From NCBI GenBank assembly GCA_949299135.1, contig CASFZG010000014.1, positions 1 through 64,000 of the forward strand: a DNA stretch of 64,000 bases. Reading direction: 5' to 3'. Shown here piece after piece: positions 17,201-26,127 of the stretch (within the stretch, counting starts at the first letter, position 1; each line of letters opens with the position of its first letter). Source of the DNA: an uncultured Phascolarctobacterium sp. Lineage in GTDB: Bacteria; Bacillota; Negativicutes; Acidaminococcales; Acidaminococcaceae. Under the pieces are notes generated by a model. That model ran no database searches. It had not been told where the DNA came from and worked only from the letters and a program-made list of their open reading frames with translations. The position numbers and the translations under genes are program-made.

Positions 17201-18319
17201 ATATGTATAAATTTGCAACTCAGGAAGCTCATCATATGGATTAGAGTCGCCAAAATGTAGCTTATTCCATTCAGATTTACATTCTTGCTCCATTATATAA
17301 TCCCATGTATAAATAGCTTCATTATCGTATTCATTTATAATATTAAACGGTGTACCTGACAAAGCAAGTAATTTTGTCTTTTTTAGTTCTTCTTTTACAA
17401 CCGCTTTTATTGTTTCATCACCTAACGCTGTTTTTGTTCCTTCATGTGCTTCATCTATAATCACGCAATCCCATACAGTTGTAAATATATCATCGTTCTT
17501 TCCATATTTCCCGCCAACTTTTTCAGAACCACGTAAATCCTGAATGGAAGCAAAATACACAAAATTTTTATCAGTTTTATTTAAATTATCAACTGTTTCG
17601 CCATTTGTTTTAGAAGCATATACATATTTTGTTCCATAAAATATTTTATTAAAATCGTCATACCAACCATCATTCACAACTGGTCTATGTGTTAATATAA
17701 TAGTTTTCTTAAATTTGCAACGTTTTACAACCTCTAAAGTGCTTAAAGTTTTACCAAAACGCATTTTAGCATTCCAAAGCATTCTATCATTCTTTTTAAA
17801 CTGCTTTATCGTTAATTCAATAGCATCTTTCTGTTCTGGTCTAAAAACAATAGGTATCTGTTCACATTTTTGAGTATTACTAAGATTGGAATAATTTTTC
17901 TTTACAGCATTTATTGCTTCGATAACGGTATATTTATCGACTTTATACCATTCACGTCCTGTGCTATCACCAATTTTTACTTTTTTTATTCTGGAATTAT
18001 CCAATACACGATGTACATCATAATCTCTAAAAGCCTTTAATTTAATTACATTATTTTCATGTAATTCTTTTACTGCAAGTTCTGTATACAATAAATTTAC
18101 TGTTATACCAGCCGTATTAGTATAACTTTTTATTCTTTTTAACGCCGCTTGATTTAACTCGCGGCAATTAGGCGTAAGCTTATCAACAGAAGAAGTTGTA
18201 TGTAATGTCGCATCTCCAACTTTAATTAAGCCTCTATGTTCGTTATCATCAATAGCTAAAGCATAAATAACTTTATAATTAAATGTATTTTTGAAATTCA
18301 TTTTTTCTTCTGTTTTCAT
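14252..18319 (-). CDS. Single-chain restriction-modification protein: helicase plus N6-adenine methyltransferase
   Basis: This 1355-aa protein contains, in order: an N-terminal stretch resembling GIY-YIG/T5orf172 nucleases (VIYALA at 17, GLIKVGDAT at 30-38); an SF2 helicase with Walker A RFGKT (187-191), DEAH (289-292), SGTPF (321-325) and a C-terminal lobe with QTIFRVQSP near 555; a charged coiled region (~690-740); a methyltransferase with ILEINSKTGLYPLY at 896 in the motif I position and NPPY at 1014-1017 (motif IV, N6-adenine); and a C-terminal region likely to recognise DNA. Architecture resembles type ISP/IIG enzymes. Its start overlaps the stop of the 315-aa partner by 4 nt. It is strongly AT-rich. 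The nuclease assignment is the weakest part. Confidence 0.8.
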   Translation of the reverse strand: MKTEEKMNFKNTFNYKVIYALAIDDNEHRGLIKVGDATLHTTSSVDKLTPNCRELNQAALKRIKSYTNTAGITVNLLYTELAVKELHENNVIKLKAFRDYDVHRVLDNSRIKKVKIGDSTGREWYKVDKYTVIEAINAVKKNYSNLSNTQKCEQIPIVFRPEQKDAIELTIKQFKKNDRMLWNAKMRFGKTLSTLEVVKRCKFKKTIILTHRPVVNDGWYDDFNKIFYGTKYVYASKTNGETVDNLNKTDKNFVYFASIQDLRGSEKVGGKYGKNDDIFTTVWDCVIIDEAHEGTKTALGDETIKAVVKEELKKTKLLALSGTPFNIINEYDNEAIYTWDYIMEQECKSEWNKLHFGDSNPYDELPELQIYTYDLGDLLHNSNYITYEDKAFNFHEFFRTWTGDFKLDYANMPENAEVGDFVHEKDILSFLNLMTKENANSVYPYSKEEYRNLFKHSLWMVPGVKEAKALKKLMSKHPVFGSGQFNIINVAGNNDEEAANALNSVKTAISEAEKLDTYTITLSCGKLTTGVTIKEWTAVLMLAGSYSTSAANYLQTIFRVQSPCNKNGMIKDTAYVFDFAPDRTLKMVAEAVSVSAKAGKTKDNDKKILGKFLNYCPVISIVGSQMKEYNVDGLLQQLKKAYADKVVRNGFDDTNLYNDELLKLNELDIKKFNNLKGIIGTSKAAAKQNDITVNNQGLTNEEYEEQERLKKKPKKELTADEIARLKELKEKRKVRNDAISILRGISIRMPLLIYGADIPYDEEITIDRFIEKVDDSSWNEFMPTGVTKEIFKDFKKYYDEDIFIAAGRRIRNIAKEADTLEPTERVEKISSLFSNFKNPDKETVLTPWRVVNMHMSDIFGGYDFFDENHEYQIDEPRFVNKGKVTEDIFNKSSAQILEINSKTGLYPLYVTYSIYRSKLKNLTEKDLTIDKLRSIWNETIQKNVFVICKTPMAKQITQRTLAGYFNVKINSHYFDDLINQMENKPNDFVEKVLKPSYWKKDGASKMKFDAVVGNPPYQENISGTNENASLSKQLFPYFIKTTTLLDASYVSLITPSRWFTADAQDKSFIKLRKFIKDNNHFSKIFNYADNKLLFKNVEIAGGVNYYLYENGYNGNVNFVECYDDKKIEKSRPLFENGLDIIISMSELICILDKVRYHSSFESITKITYGRNAFGIVGKTAELNKITTEKYFEGAISVRCAYEKILYTKRGNVTKNTELIDKYKVFTSKGNGGAGILTDDGAVSILGKAYVGKPLSVCTDSLIPLGPFDSVEEAQNLQKYMSTKFFRFMVGILKVSQNVYQNVYQFVPIQDFTNNSDIDWNEPIEKIDEQFYKKYNLSEKECSFIENKIKPMGTSL

Positions 18320-19257
18320 AAATTTAATTCTCCATTCAGCAAACTTTTAAATTCTAAACTGCGTTTAGAACGCCAATCATATATTTTGCATGGTACAGGT
18401 TCTTTATTACTTGTTACTTTTTCTTCAATAAAGTCAAAAATAGTCATTTGTTTATTTTGACTTGGACGTTCACTATAAGGCACGCTCATTGTAATTGCAT
18501 CCATTTGCCAAATATTCCATGAAATAATTTTTGCTATAATCATTAATTGCCTTTCATTAGGTTCATGCCCAAATTTATAATTCATATTTTCAATAAAAGT
18601 ATACAACAAATTTTCTCGTGCAATCAACAAACTGTCACCTTGATATTCGTAACCATAAATACTTTCATATGCTCTTTTGGTCCAAAAAAACCAATCGTTT
18701 TCAGAAACTGTATTTTCGTTTATTACTCGCAGTTTTCTATCTAATAATCCTATTCGTTCTTCAATTGGAATTGCTTTACCAGTAACTGTATCATATCTAC
18801 TAACAAGATACGGAGCTTCACCACAGCTAATTTCTATCCTTTTGGAATCTACATATTTTCTCCATGTTTTATTTTCTGAAAAACAAATAACTTTTTTATT
18901 AGTTATCCATGAATTATTTTTTGACTGATTAAATACATTTTTTCTGCCAAACCAAGCTTCATCAATTAAATTATTTTGTTCATTACATATCCACGAAGGA
19001 GTAAATACTTCACCCTTATCTTTAGTTCTTTTAAGCTGCTCTTTTATATCTTTTGCAATTCTTGGTACAGCTAAATTTTCATTTTCACGCATTATCAAAT
19101 CTTTTTTTATAGGTTCTTGTGGATAATATCCCGGTCCATAACTTATATAATGTTCTGTTGCCCAACAAATATTTTTTCTTGTCGCTCTGTCAAACAATAA
19201 CACATTAAAAAGCTTTTCTGATATATCTATATTACCATGCTTTATGATTCTAATCAT
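18316..19257 (-). CDS. Restriction-modification partner protein (methylase-like, 'subunit M' type)
   Basis: This ~313-aa protein shows KDKGEVFTPSWICNEQNNLID (about 100-120), the G-x-V-F-T-P segment that precedes the SAM-binding motif in N6-adenine methylases, and EISCGEAPYLVSRYD, another segment common in Eco57I-like enzymes. The core D-P-x-x-G-x-G and NPPY motifs are missing, so it cannot methylate alone. It overlaps the large helicase-methylase gene by 4 nt and is probably its obligatory partner, perhaps for specificity or SAM binding. ATG 19257 is preferred because GGAG lies nine bases upstream; ATG 19263 is too close to it. Confidence 0.65.
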   Translation of the reverse strand: MIRIIKHGNIDISEKLFNVLLFDRATRKNICWATEHYISYGPGYYPQEPIKKDLIMRENENLAVPRIAKDIKEQLKRTKDKGEVFTPSWICNEQNNLIDEAWFGRKNVFNQSKNNSWITNKKVICFSENKTWRKYVDSKRIEISCGEAPYLVSRYDTVTGKAIPIEERIGLLDRKLRVINENTVSENDWFFWTKRAYESIYGYEYQGDSLLIARENLLYTFIENMNYKFGHEPNERQLMIIAKIISWNIWQMDAITMSVPYSERPSQNKQMTIFDFIEEKVTSNKEPVPCKIYDWRSKRSLEFKSLLNGELNL

Positions 19258-19365
19258 GATCATGTACTCCTATTTTTAGCAAAGATTTATATTTCACACT
19301 TTACTTTAAACTAAATATAATGTATATGCTAAAAGAAACAATTTCATTATTTTAATCAAAAACAG

Positions 19366-20975
19366 CTACTTCCTTTTAAATATCACATCCTCTAGTTCTC
19401 GATAAACTTTCATACTGTTATTAATACATCCAGCTAAATTTCTTTTAAATTTTTCTGGATTAATACTTATAGTTAATCCACAACAAGATTTAATAGCCCC
19501 TGTTTTATCTTTTAAATTTTCATTATCAATGTCCTGCACTATCTCATCGTATTTTTCTTCATTAAATACTAATTCATTTTTTTGGCAATACTCTCTTAAA
19601 ACTTCCTTATCATATAAATAATTTTCTAATTCAAATCTTTTTAATATTCTATAATTTTCATCTTGATTGTTTAAATATTGTATTCGTGTTTGTTCATTTG
19701 TTAGATTTCCTGATGCTATATCTCTATCTTTTAAAACTAATATTTTTAAATCAGTAAATATTTTGGAAAAAATAGCAATGGCGATATTACTACGTTGGTC
19801 AAGTTCTGTATTTCCTCCACTTGATACAAACATAACCTCAGGATAATATTTTGCAAATATAGTATTATAAACATCTGCATCCAATCCTTGCTCTCTACCA
19901 TCTGGTGTTGGTTCCGCTCTACCTTCACAGTAAATTATAACTTTTGGACAAATTAAGTTTGCTAAATCATCCAAAGCCGTAGAAAAAAGTTTTTGCCATT
20001 CCAAACGACTTAATTGAACTGGTTTCAAAATATATTTTTCAGAAGCCCATTTATTATCGTTTTTAAATTCAATTATTTGTGATTCATTTTTTAATTCCTG
20101 CTGTATTGCCCGTAAAAACCCAATACTATGTGTAGCTATCCATATCTGACAATTATCTGGCACCATTTTGTTAATTTCAAGTAATAGCTTTCTCTGAATA
20201 GCAGTATTTAAATGTAATTCTGGTTCATCTATAATATAAATAGAATCAATATATTTATCTTTTCTCAAATATAAATCAAGTAAGATATCAATTACTTCCT
20301 TTTCTCCTGCCGATAAAACATTATAATCAAAAACTATATCAGAATCACTTTTTTTAAATACAATGTTCCCTTATTTTGATCTATATTTCCTATGCTTACA
20401 ATTTCTAAATCCAAACAGCTGCTTAAAGCATTATTTAATTCACCAATAATATATTTTCTTGCTTCGCTTGGTTTTACATCATTTTCTTCTAAATATTTAT
20501 TATATTTTGCCAATAACCTTCTATAATCCTGTTCAATTCGTTGATCAATGTCAGAAGCCGAAGAAGCTCCATAATCGTTATTAATAATATCTTCCATAGA
20601 AATTATTTGATTAACTTTTAAATTACTATTGTATCTAAAAGAGCTTCTAAAACTAAAAATACTATTTTCTAATCCATTTTTTCTTTTTTCCTCAAAAACA
20701 TCGCTAAATAGTCCACTATCAAATTCTATACTTACATTTTCATAATTGTAATTGGGACTTTGTCTAAGCGAATGATACCGATAATCTCTATAAATATTAT
20801 TTTCTCCTATTCTTCCGTATGCTTTAGCAAAAAACAACATAGCATCAAAGACACTGCTTTTCCCACAACCATTTGGTCCTACTAATGCAATTATCTTTTT
20901 AGGATTATCTCCAAAATCTATTGTTAAATCATAAAATCTCTTATATTCTTTCATGTGAATTTTTTTAATTTTCAT
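19366..20975 (-). pseudogene. AAA ATPase/TOPRIM-like (OLD-family-like) protein split by a -1 frameshift
   Basis: The upstream frame (20334-20975, 213 aa) holds the SMC-like start MKIKKIHMKEYKRFYDL and Walker A LVGPNGCGKSS. It ends at TAG 20334-20336. A -1 shift at a run of seven A (20349-20355) continues into YNVLSAGEKEVIDILL (ABC-type signature), Walker B YIIDEPELHL, ATHS (H-loop) and a C-terminal TOPRIM-like region (VIIYCEGRAE, SSGGNTELDQ, LKDRD). Restored length is about 536 aa, as expected for an OLD-like nuclease/ATPase. The site reads T-TTA-AAA-AAA-G, a classical slippery heptamer, so programmed frameshifting or polymerase slippage is possible. A mutation or sequencing error is the alternative. 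Confidence 0.7.
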
Positions 20976-21010
20976 TATTATTCTACCCCATATCATTGAA
21001 TATATATTTT

Positions 21011-21050
21011 AAATATGGCAGGCAATCTTTAAAAGACAGCCTGCCATATA
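21011..21050 (-). terminator. Terminator-like hairpin downstream of guaA
   Basis: TATGGCAGGC (21014-21023) pairs with GCCTGCCATA (21039-21048). On the minus strand an AT-rich tract TTTAAAATAT follows. It lies between guaA and the defence island. Confidence 0.6.
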
Positions 21051-21080
21051 ACTTTAACTATATAATTTTATTATATCACA

Positions 21081-22634
21081 TCACTCAAACTCTATCGTTG
21101 CGGGCGGTTTGGTTGTGTAGTCAAACAGCACGCGGTTGATGTGTTTTACTTCGTTTACTATTCTGTTGGCTGCGGTGGTGATGGTTTCCGGCGGCAGCAT
21201 GGTTACTTCGGCCGTCATAAAGTCGGTGGTGGTTACGGCACGCAGGGCAATGGCATAATCGTAAGTGCGCTCGTCGCCCATTACGCCGACGCTGCGCATA
21301 TTGGTCAGCGCTGCAAAATACTGGCTGGGGCGCTGCGCCAGCGGCAATTTATCCACTTCTTCGCGGTAAATGTAATCGGCGTCCTGCACAATGGCAACCT
21401 TCTCCGCCGTTACGTCGCCGATAATACGGATAGCAAGGCCCGGTCCCGGGAACGGCTGGCGTGTTACCAGATATTCCGGTAAGCCAAGCTCGCGCCCTGC
21501 CTGGCGTACTTCGTCCTTAAACAGGTCGCGCAAAGGCTCAACAATTTCTTTAAAATCTACAAAGTCGGGCAGGCCGCCTACGTTGTGGTGGCTCTTAATC
21601 GTTGCCGATTCGCCGCCGAGGCCGCTTTCAACAACGTCCGGGTAAATGGTGCCCTGTGCCAGATAATCGACGGCACCGATTTGTTTGGCTACTTCTTCAA
21701 ACACGCGGATAAATTCTTCGCCGATGATTTTACGTTTGCCTTCCGGCGCGGTTACGCCTGCCAGCTTGCCGTAAAAGCGTTCGCGCGCGTCCACGCAGAT
21801 AAAGTTAATATCAAACTGTCCGCCTTCGCCGAACACGCTGCAAACTTCTTCGCGTTCGTTTTTGCGCAGCAGGCCGTGGTCTACAAATACACAGGTAAGC
21901 TGCTTGCCGATGGCTTTGGCCAGCATTGCCGCGCAGACGCTGCTGTCCACGCCGCCGCTTAAAGCGCACAGCACTTTGCCGCTGCCGATTTTCTCTTTCA
22001 GCTCCTGCACCGTTTCTTCAACAAAGCTGTCCATTTTCCACGTTCCGGCGCAGCCGCACACATTATAAACAAAGTTGCTCAGCATTTTGGTGCCGTTGTC
22101 GGTGTGCAGCACTTCGGGGTGGAACTGCACGCAGTACAGCTTGCGCTCTGCGTCTTCCGCCGCCGCTACCGGGCAGTTGGGGGTGTGCGCCGTAATTTTA
22201 AAGCCGGGCGCTGCGGTTTCAATATAATCGTTATGGCTCATCCAGCAAACATTCTGTTCGGGGATGCCCTTAAACAGCAGGCTTTCCGTATCAAAATCAA
22301 CCAGCGTTTTGCCGTATTCGCGCTCCGGCGCTTTGCAGACATGGCCGCCCAGCATGTGCATCATCAGCTGGCTGCCGTAACAGATGCCAAGTACAGGCAC
22401 GCCCAGTTCGTAAATTTCCGCGCTGATAGTGGGCGAATCCTCAAGGTAAGCGCTGTTAGGCCCGCCGGTAAAGATAATGCCTTTGGGGTTTTTGGCTTTT
22501 ATTTTATCAAGGCTCTGCCTGTAAGACATAATTTCGCAGTAAACGCCGCTTTCCCTTACACGGCGCGCAATCAGCTGGTTGTACTGACCGCCGAAGTCAA
22601 TAACTAAAATCATTTCCTGGTTGTCGGTTTTCAT
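21081..22634 (-). CDS. guaA: GMP synthase (glutamine-hydrolysing)
   Basis: GuaA converts XMP to GMP with ATP and glutamine-derived ammonia. The 517-aa protein has a class I amidotransferase domain (catalytic Cys in GICYGSQLM, His/Glu in QFHPEV), an N-type ATP pyrophosphatase domain (P-loop [12 protein letters not shown]), and the C-terminal dimerisation domain ending [17 protein letters not shown] lies eight bases before ATG 22634. It appears intact and monocistronic. It marks the right boundary of the AT-rich island. Confidence 0.97.
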   Translation of the reverse strand: MKTDNQEMILVIDFGGQYNQLIARRVRESGVYCEIMSYRQSLDKIKAKNPKGIIFTGGPNSAYLEDSPTISAEIYELGVPVLGICYGSQLMMHMLGGHVCKAPEREYGKTLVDFDTESLLFKGIPEQNVCWMSHNDYIETAAPGFKITAHTPNCPVAAAEDAERKLYCVQFHPEVLHTDNGTKMLSNFVYNVCGCAGTWKMDSFVEETVQELKEKIGSGKVLCALSGGVDSSVCAAMLAKAIGKQLTCVFVDHGLLRKNEREEVCSVFGEGGQFDINFICVDARERFYGKLAGVTAPEGKRKIIGEEFIRVFEEVAKQIGAVDYLAQGTIYPDVVESGLGGESATIKSHHNVGGLPDFVDFKEIVEPLRDLFKDEVRQAGRELGLPEYLVTRQPFPGPGLAIRIIGDVTAEKVAIVQDADYIYREEVDKLPLAQRPSQYFAALTNMRSVGVMGDERTYDYAIALRAVTTTDFMTAEVTMLPPETITTAANRIVNEVKHINRVLFDYTTKPPATIEFE

Positions 22635-22734
22635 ACGGCTCGTCCTCCTGTAAAAAAATTTACGTTTCTTTATCCTTTAATTTTACAATAATAACTGTAA
22701 AAAAGCAAACAAAACGCCCGCTGTGCCGCGCAAA

Positions 22735-23361
22735 TCAGCCCTCTTTGGCAATAACGCGGAAGTTTTCGTCAATACCGCCCGTAATCAGCTTACGCAAAAG
22801 CCCGCACCTGCCAGGGACGACTTCCACCGTACCCTCCAGCACATCAATTAACGGCTGCATTTCTTTTGCCACGGCGTCGATGTCATACACGCCGGTGTCG
22901 ATGATATAAAAATGCTCAAAGCCCTTAAAAATCTGCCGCAGCCAAGCCTCGCCCGCCTCTTTGCCTTTGGCGGCAATCTGCTTTTCAAGATTCAGCTCGC
23001 CCTCTTTCATCGTCGCCCACCAGCTTTCCGTCATAAAAATGCCGTTAGGCGCGCGGTTAATGCTTTTAACATCGTCGCCGCTCAGCAAAAGGTCAAGGCA
23101 GTCGCGCGTTTTTGGTATTACAAGCTCCGCCGCCCGTGCTTTTAATTTGGCAGTACCGCCGCCGCAGCCGCTTACGCAGATTAAAATTCTGTCCACATTA
23201 TCAAAGCTGTCGATGGTGCTCTGCAAATATTCCGCCAGCTCCTTCGGGTCGGCATGAAGCCGCCGCGGCAGAAAATACACCGGCGTATCAAGTTTATGTT
23301 CGCCCAGGATATGCTGAATTTCCTTTTTCAGCGTCGGGCACGATAAAATTACTTCCTTCAT
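22735..23361 (-). CDS. DUF1638 domain protein
   Basis: This 208-aa protein matches the DUF1638 family. It begins KEVILSCPTLKKEI and has conserved FLPRRLHADPKELAEYLQ, ILICVSGCGGGTAKL, IPKTRDCLDLLLSG and a C-terminal FYIIDTGVYDID. Family members often lie near corrinoid or methyltransferase genes, but no such gene is adjacent here. Several conserved cysteines could bind metal. Function is unknown. It is divergent from the deacetylase operon, with about 200 bp between them. Confidence 0.8.
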   Translation of the reverse strand: MKEVILSCPTLKKEIQHILGEHKLDTPVYFLPRRLHADPKELAEYLQSTIDSFDNVDRILICVSGCGGGTAKLKARAAELVIPKTRDCLDLLLSGDDVKSINRAPNGIFMTESWWATMKEGELNLEKQIAAKGKEAGEAWLRQIFKGFEHFYIIDTGVYDIDAVAKEMQPLIDVLEGTVEVVPGRCGLLRKLITGGIDENFRVIAKEG

Positions 23362-23470
23362 TATATGATGTTCCTTTAAAACAGTTTATATAATAAGTAT
23401 AGCACAATGCGCGCGGCGTTGAAATGTATAAAAAAACAGTTTTATTTTTTATAAACAGCCGTATTATAAA

Positions 23471-23499
23471 TTGTTTATTACAGCGCGTTGTGATATAAT
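23471..23499 (+). promoter_or_regulatory. Predicted promoter of the deacetylase-ABC-racemase operon
   Basis: TTGTTT (23471-23476), a 17-bp spacer and TATAAT (23494-23499) lie 66 bp upstream of the first TTG start codon. The rest of 23362-23565 shows nothing else recognisable. Confidence 0.65.
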
Positions 23500-23565
23500 T
23501 TTAGCGTTAATAAAAATACAGCTGCACGGTTTTAAAATGCATGCTGTTACAGGAGGCAACCAAAA

Positions 23566-24386
23566 TTGATCACCTTAAAAAACGGTGACGGTATAAAATG
23601 GCCGCAGGGCAAGCGCATTGCCGTGCTGCTGACCTTTGATTTTGACGCCGAATACCTGCGTTATTCCGTAACAGGGCAAAAAACGCTGGGCTTTTCGGAT
23701 ATCTCGCGCGGGCAGTATGGGCCGCACGAAGGCTTAAAGCGCTGCCTTGACATGCTGGCGCGCCAGAACATTAAAACAACCTTTTTTGTGCCGGGCATTG
23801 TGGCAGAACGCTACCCGGACGAAGTAAAGCAAATCGCCGCTGCGGGTCACGAGCTTGCCTACCACGGCTACGCGCATGACACAACCATCGGCATCCCAGA
23901 AGCGGAGGAAGAAGCCAATATGGCTAAAGCCGAGGCGATACTTGAAGCCATCAGCGGCAAAAAAGTAGTCGGGCACCGCGCCCCGCTGGATGCTTTGCAG
24001 ACCTACGGCGTGGAGCTGATGCAAAAACGCGGTTATTTATACAGCAGCACCTTAAAGGACTGCGACTGGGCTTATATCCACGAGGGCGTGCAGCCTGTGG
24101 TGGAACTGCCGCCGACGCGCACACTATTACGTGCAGCTACCCGGCGGCTTACGTTTACGAATTCTGGAAGGACGCTTTTGACGAACTGGCCAACGAAGGC
24201 GACAAAATTATGTGCCTTAAACTGCACCCGCAGCTGATTGGGCGCTCAAGCCGCATCCGTATGCTGGAACAGCTGGTGCTGTACATGCGGCAAAACGGCG
24301 CGTGGATTGCCAGCTGCGAGGAAGTTGCCCGCTACGTGCTGGCGCAGAACGGAAAGGGGGCGTGCCAAAATGCTGTGGCCGAATAA
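23566..24386 (+). pseudogene. Polysaccharide-deacetylase-fold hydrolase, frameshifted
   Basis: The product is a NodB/PuuE-type metal hydrolase: LLTFDFDAEYL (catalytic and metal Asp), TTFFVPG, HELAYHGYAHD (metal His) and GHRAP. The intact frame runs only to residue ~182; near 24110-24116 one base appears lost, after which the original frame gives junk and stops at 24237. The next frame continues with family sequence (FDELANEGDKIMCLKLHPQLIGR, GAWIASCEEVARYVLAQNG) to TAA 24384-24386, restoring 273 aa, the same length as its downstream paralogue. The start is TTG 23566 with AGGAGG nine bases upstream. It is either a recent pseudogene or a sequence error. Confidence 0.75.
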
Positions 24387-25191
24387 CAAACGCCTGGCGC
24401 TGATGCTGTCGTTTGACATCGACGCCGAAACGCTGTGGCTGACCCGCAACGACATCAACAAGGTACACCCCGCCAATTTAAGCCGCGGGCGTTACTCCGT
24501 CAAACAGGGCGTGCCCCGCATTTTGCGGATGCTGGAAGAAGAAAATTTAAAGGCTACCTTTTTTACAACGGCCTACACGGCGGAAATCCACCCCGAGGTG
24601 ATTAAGTGCATTGCCGCCTGCGGGCATGAAATTGCTTACCACGGATACCTGCACGAGGTTTACGACACCTACGAAAAAGAAAACGCGCTGATGGAAAAGG
24701 TTGAGGGTATTTTTACCAACCTTATCGGCAAACGCCCCATTGGCAACCGCGCGCCGGACGGCTATGTGTATGATTTTCACCTTCAGCTATGGCTGGACAG
24801 GGGCTATATTTATTCCTCTAACTGGCGCGATAACGACGGGCCGTTTTTGCACAAAATTAACGGCAAAACCGTGCCGATTGTGGAGCTGCCAAAGGACGGT
24901 ATTGTGGATGACACCAGCTACGACATGTACACCATTCAGGCGCCGGAACACCACTACCTGCGCAGCGGGCGTGAGATGACCGCCATCTGGATGGAGGAAT
25001 TTGACGGGCTGGCTGACGAAGGGCGCATGATGAACTTTGTAATGCACCCGCAGTTTATCGGGCGCCCGGGTTATGTGCGCGCCCTGCGCGATTTTATCCG
25101 CTACGCGAAGGACAACGGCGCATGGATTTGCACCGACGAACAGGCCGCGCGCTGGTTTCTGGCGCAGAACGGCTTTACGGAATATGCTTAA
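24370..25191 (+). CDS. Polysaccharide-deacetylase-fold hydrolase (PuuE/cyclic-imidase-like)
   Basis: This 273-aa protein is an intact paralogue of the preceding gene. It shows LMLSFDIDAETLW, TTFFTTAYTAEIHP, HEIAYHGYLHEVYD (metal histidines), NRAPDGYVYDF and a C-terminal VMHPQFIGRPGYVRAL. No signal peptide is present, so it acts in the cytoplasm and probably not on cell-wall sugar. PuuE-like allantoinases and cyclic imidases share this form. ATG 24370 is set by AAGGGGG eight bases upstream; it overlaps the restored end of the first copy by 17 nt. Co-transcription with an amino-acid importer and a hydantoin-racemase-like gene suggests hydrolysis of a cyclic amide. The substrate is inferred. Confidence 0.8.
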   Translation: MLWPNNKRLALMLSFDIDAETLWLTRNDINKVHPANLSRGRYSVKQGVPRILRMLEEENLKATFFTTAYTAEIHPEVIKCIAACGHEIAYHGYLHEVYDTYEKENALMEKVEGIFTNLIGKRPIGNRAPDGYVYDFHLQLWLDRGYIYSSNWRDNDGPFLHKINGKTVPIVELPKDGIVDDTSYDMYTIQAPEHHYLRSGREMTAIWMEEFDGLADEGRMMNFVMHPQFIGRPGYVRALRDFIRYAKDNGAWICTDEQAARWFLAQNGFTEYA

Positions 25192-25236
25192 TCAGGCGTA
25201 AGCCTTTTTATAAAAAAGATGAGAGGGGTTTTAATT

Positions 25237-26073
25237 ATGTTTAGCAAAAAACTGACGAAAAAATTATTAGCACTGGGCGCTGCGGCAATACTTTGTTTTG
25301 CGGCCAGCGGCTGCGGCGGCAGCGATAAGGCCGATGCACCGAAAGAAGCGGCAAACGGCAAGCTGACCATCGCCATCAACGCCACCTTCCCGCCGTTTGA
25401 AAGCGTTAAGGAGGGCACGCACGATTATGTAGGCGTCGATATCGACATTGCCCGTTATATCGGACAGAAAATGGGCAAGGAAGTTATCTTTACCGACATG
25501 AAGTTTGCTTCGCTTGTGCCGACGCTGCAAAGCGGCCGCGCCGATATGATTGTTTCGGCAATCAGCCCGACCGACGAGCGCAAGGAAGTGCTTGATTTTA
25601 CCGAACCGTACTACTTCCCGATGAAAGCCATCATCTGCCAGAAGGGCGCAGGCTACGACAGCTTTGATAAACTGAAAGGCCAGAAAGCGGGCGCTTCCAT
25701 GGGCACCACTTATGTGCAGGAGCTGAAAGACGCCGGCGGCATTGACGTTGTGGAACTGGACAACACCCCGCTGGTTGTGCAGGATATTTTGAACGGACGC
25801 CTTGCCGCAGGTTTGTTTGACGCAGCGCAGGCAGCAGTTTTCATCAGCCAGAACGACAAGCTGGAAATGCACACGCTGAACCTGCCGATTATTTACGCCG
25901 ACACTTTTGCCATTGCCCTGCCGAAAGGCTCTAAAGACGTTGCCACCGTGGACGGCATTTTAAAAGAGATGCAGGCTAACGGCGAAATGCACAAAATTTT
26001 GGTTAAGCACCTTGGCGAAACGGCAACCCAGCAGTACGAAGAAGCAGTTGCCAAACTCGAGATTGCAAAATAA
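25237..26073 (+). CDS. Amino-acid ABC transporter substrate-binding lipoprotein
   Basis: This 278-aa family 3 solute-binding protein has a lipoprotein signal with cysteine in FAASGCGGS, then KLTIAINATFPPFES and VGVDIDIARYIGQKMGKEV, the typical first lobe. ATG 25237 is chosen because GAGAGGGG precedes it. It binds an amino acid or amino-acid-like ligand outside the membrane and delivers it to the permease encoded next. A stem-loop separates it from the permease gene, which would allow a higher level of binding protein. Confidence 0.92.
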   Translation: MFSKKLTKKLLALGAAAILCFAASGCGGSDKADAPKEAANGKLTIAINATFPPFESVKEGTHDYVGVDIDIARYIGQKMGKEVIFTDMKFASLVPTLQSGRADMIVSAISPTDERKEVLDFTEPYYFPMKAIICQKGAGYDSFDKLKGQKAGASMGTTYVQELKDAGGIDVVELDNTPLVVQDILNGRLAAGLFDAAQAAVFISQNDKLEMHTLNLPIIYADTFAIALPKGSKDVATVDGILKEMQANGEMHKILVKHLGETATQQYEEAVAKLEIAK

Positions 26074-26079
26074 ACCAGA

Positions 26080-26106
26080 ACCCGGCAGCGGCTACCCCTG
26101 CCGGGC
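26080..26106 (+). terminator. Intercistronic stem-loop between binding protein and permease
   Basis: CCCGGCAG (26081-26088) pairs with CTGCCGGG (26098-26105), followed by CTTTATCTT. It is probably a partial terminator or mRNA stabiliser that gives more binding protein than permease. Confidence 0.65.
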
Positions 26107-26127
26107 TTTATCTTAAAGGAGTAAGTT

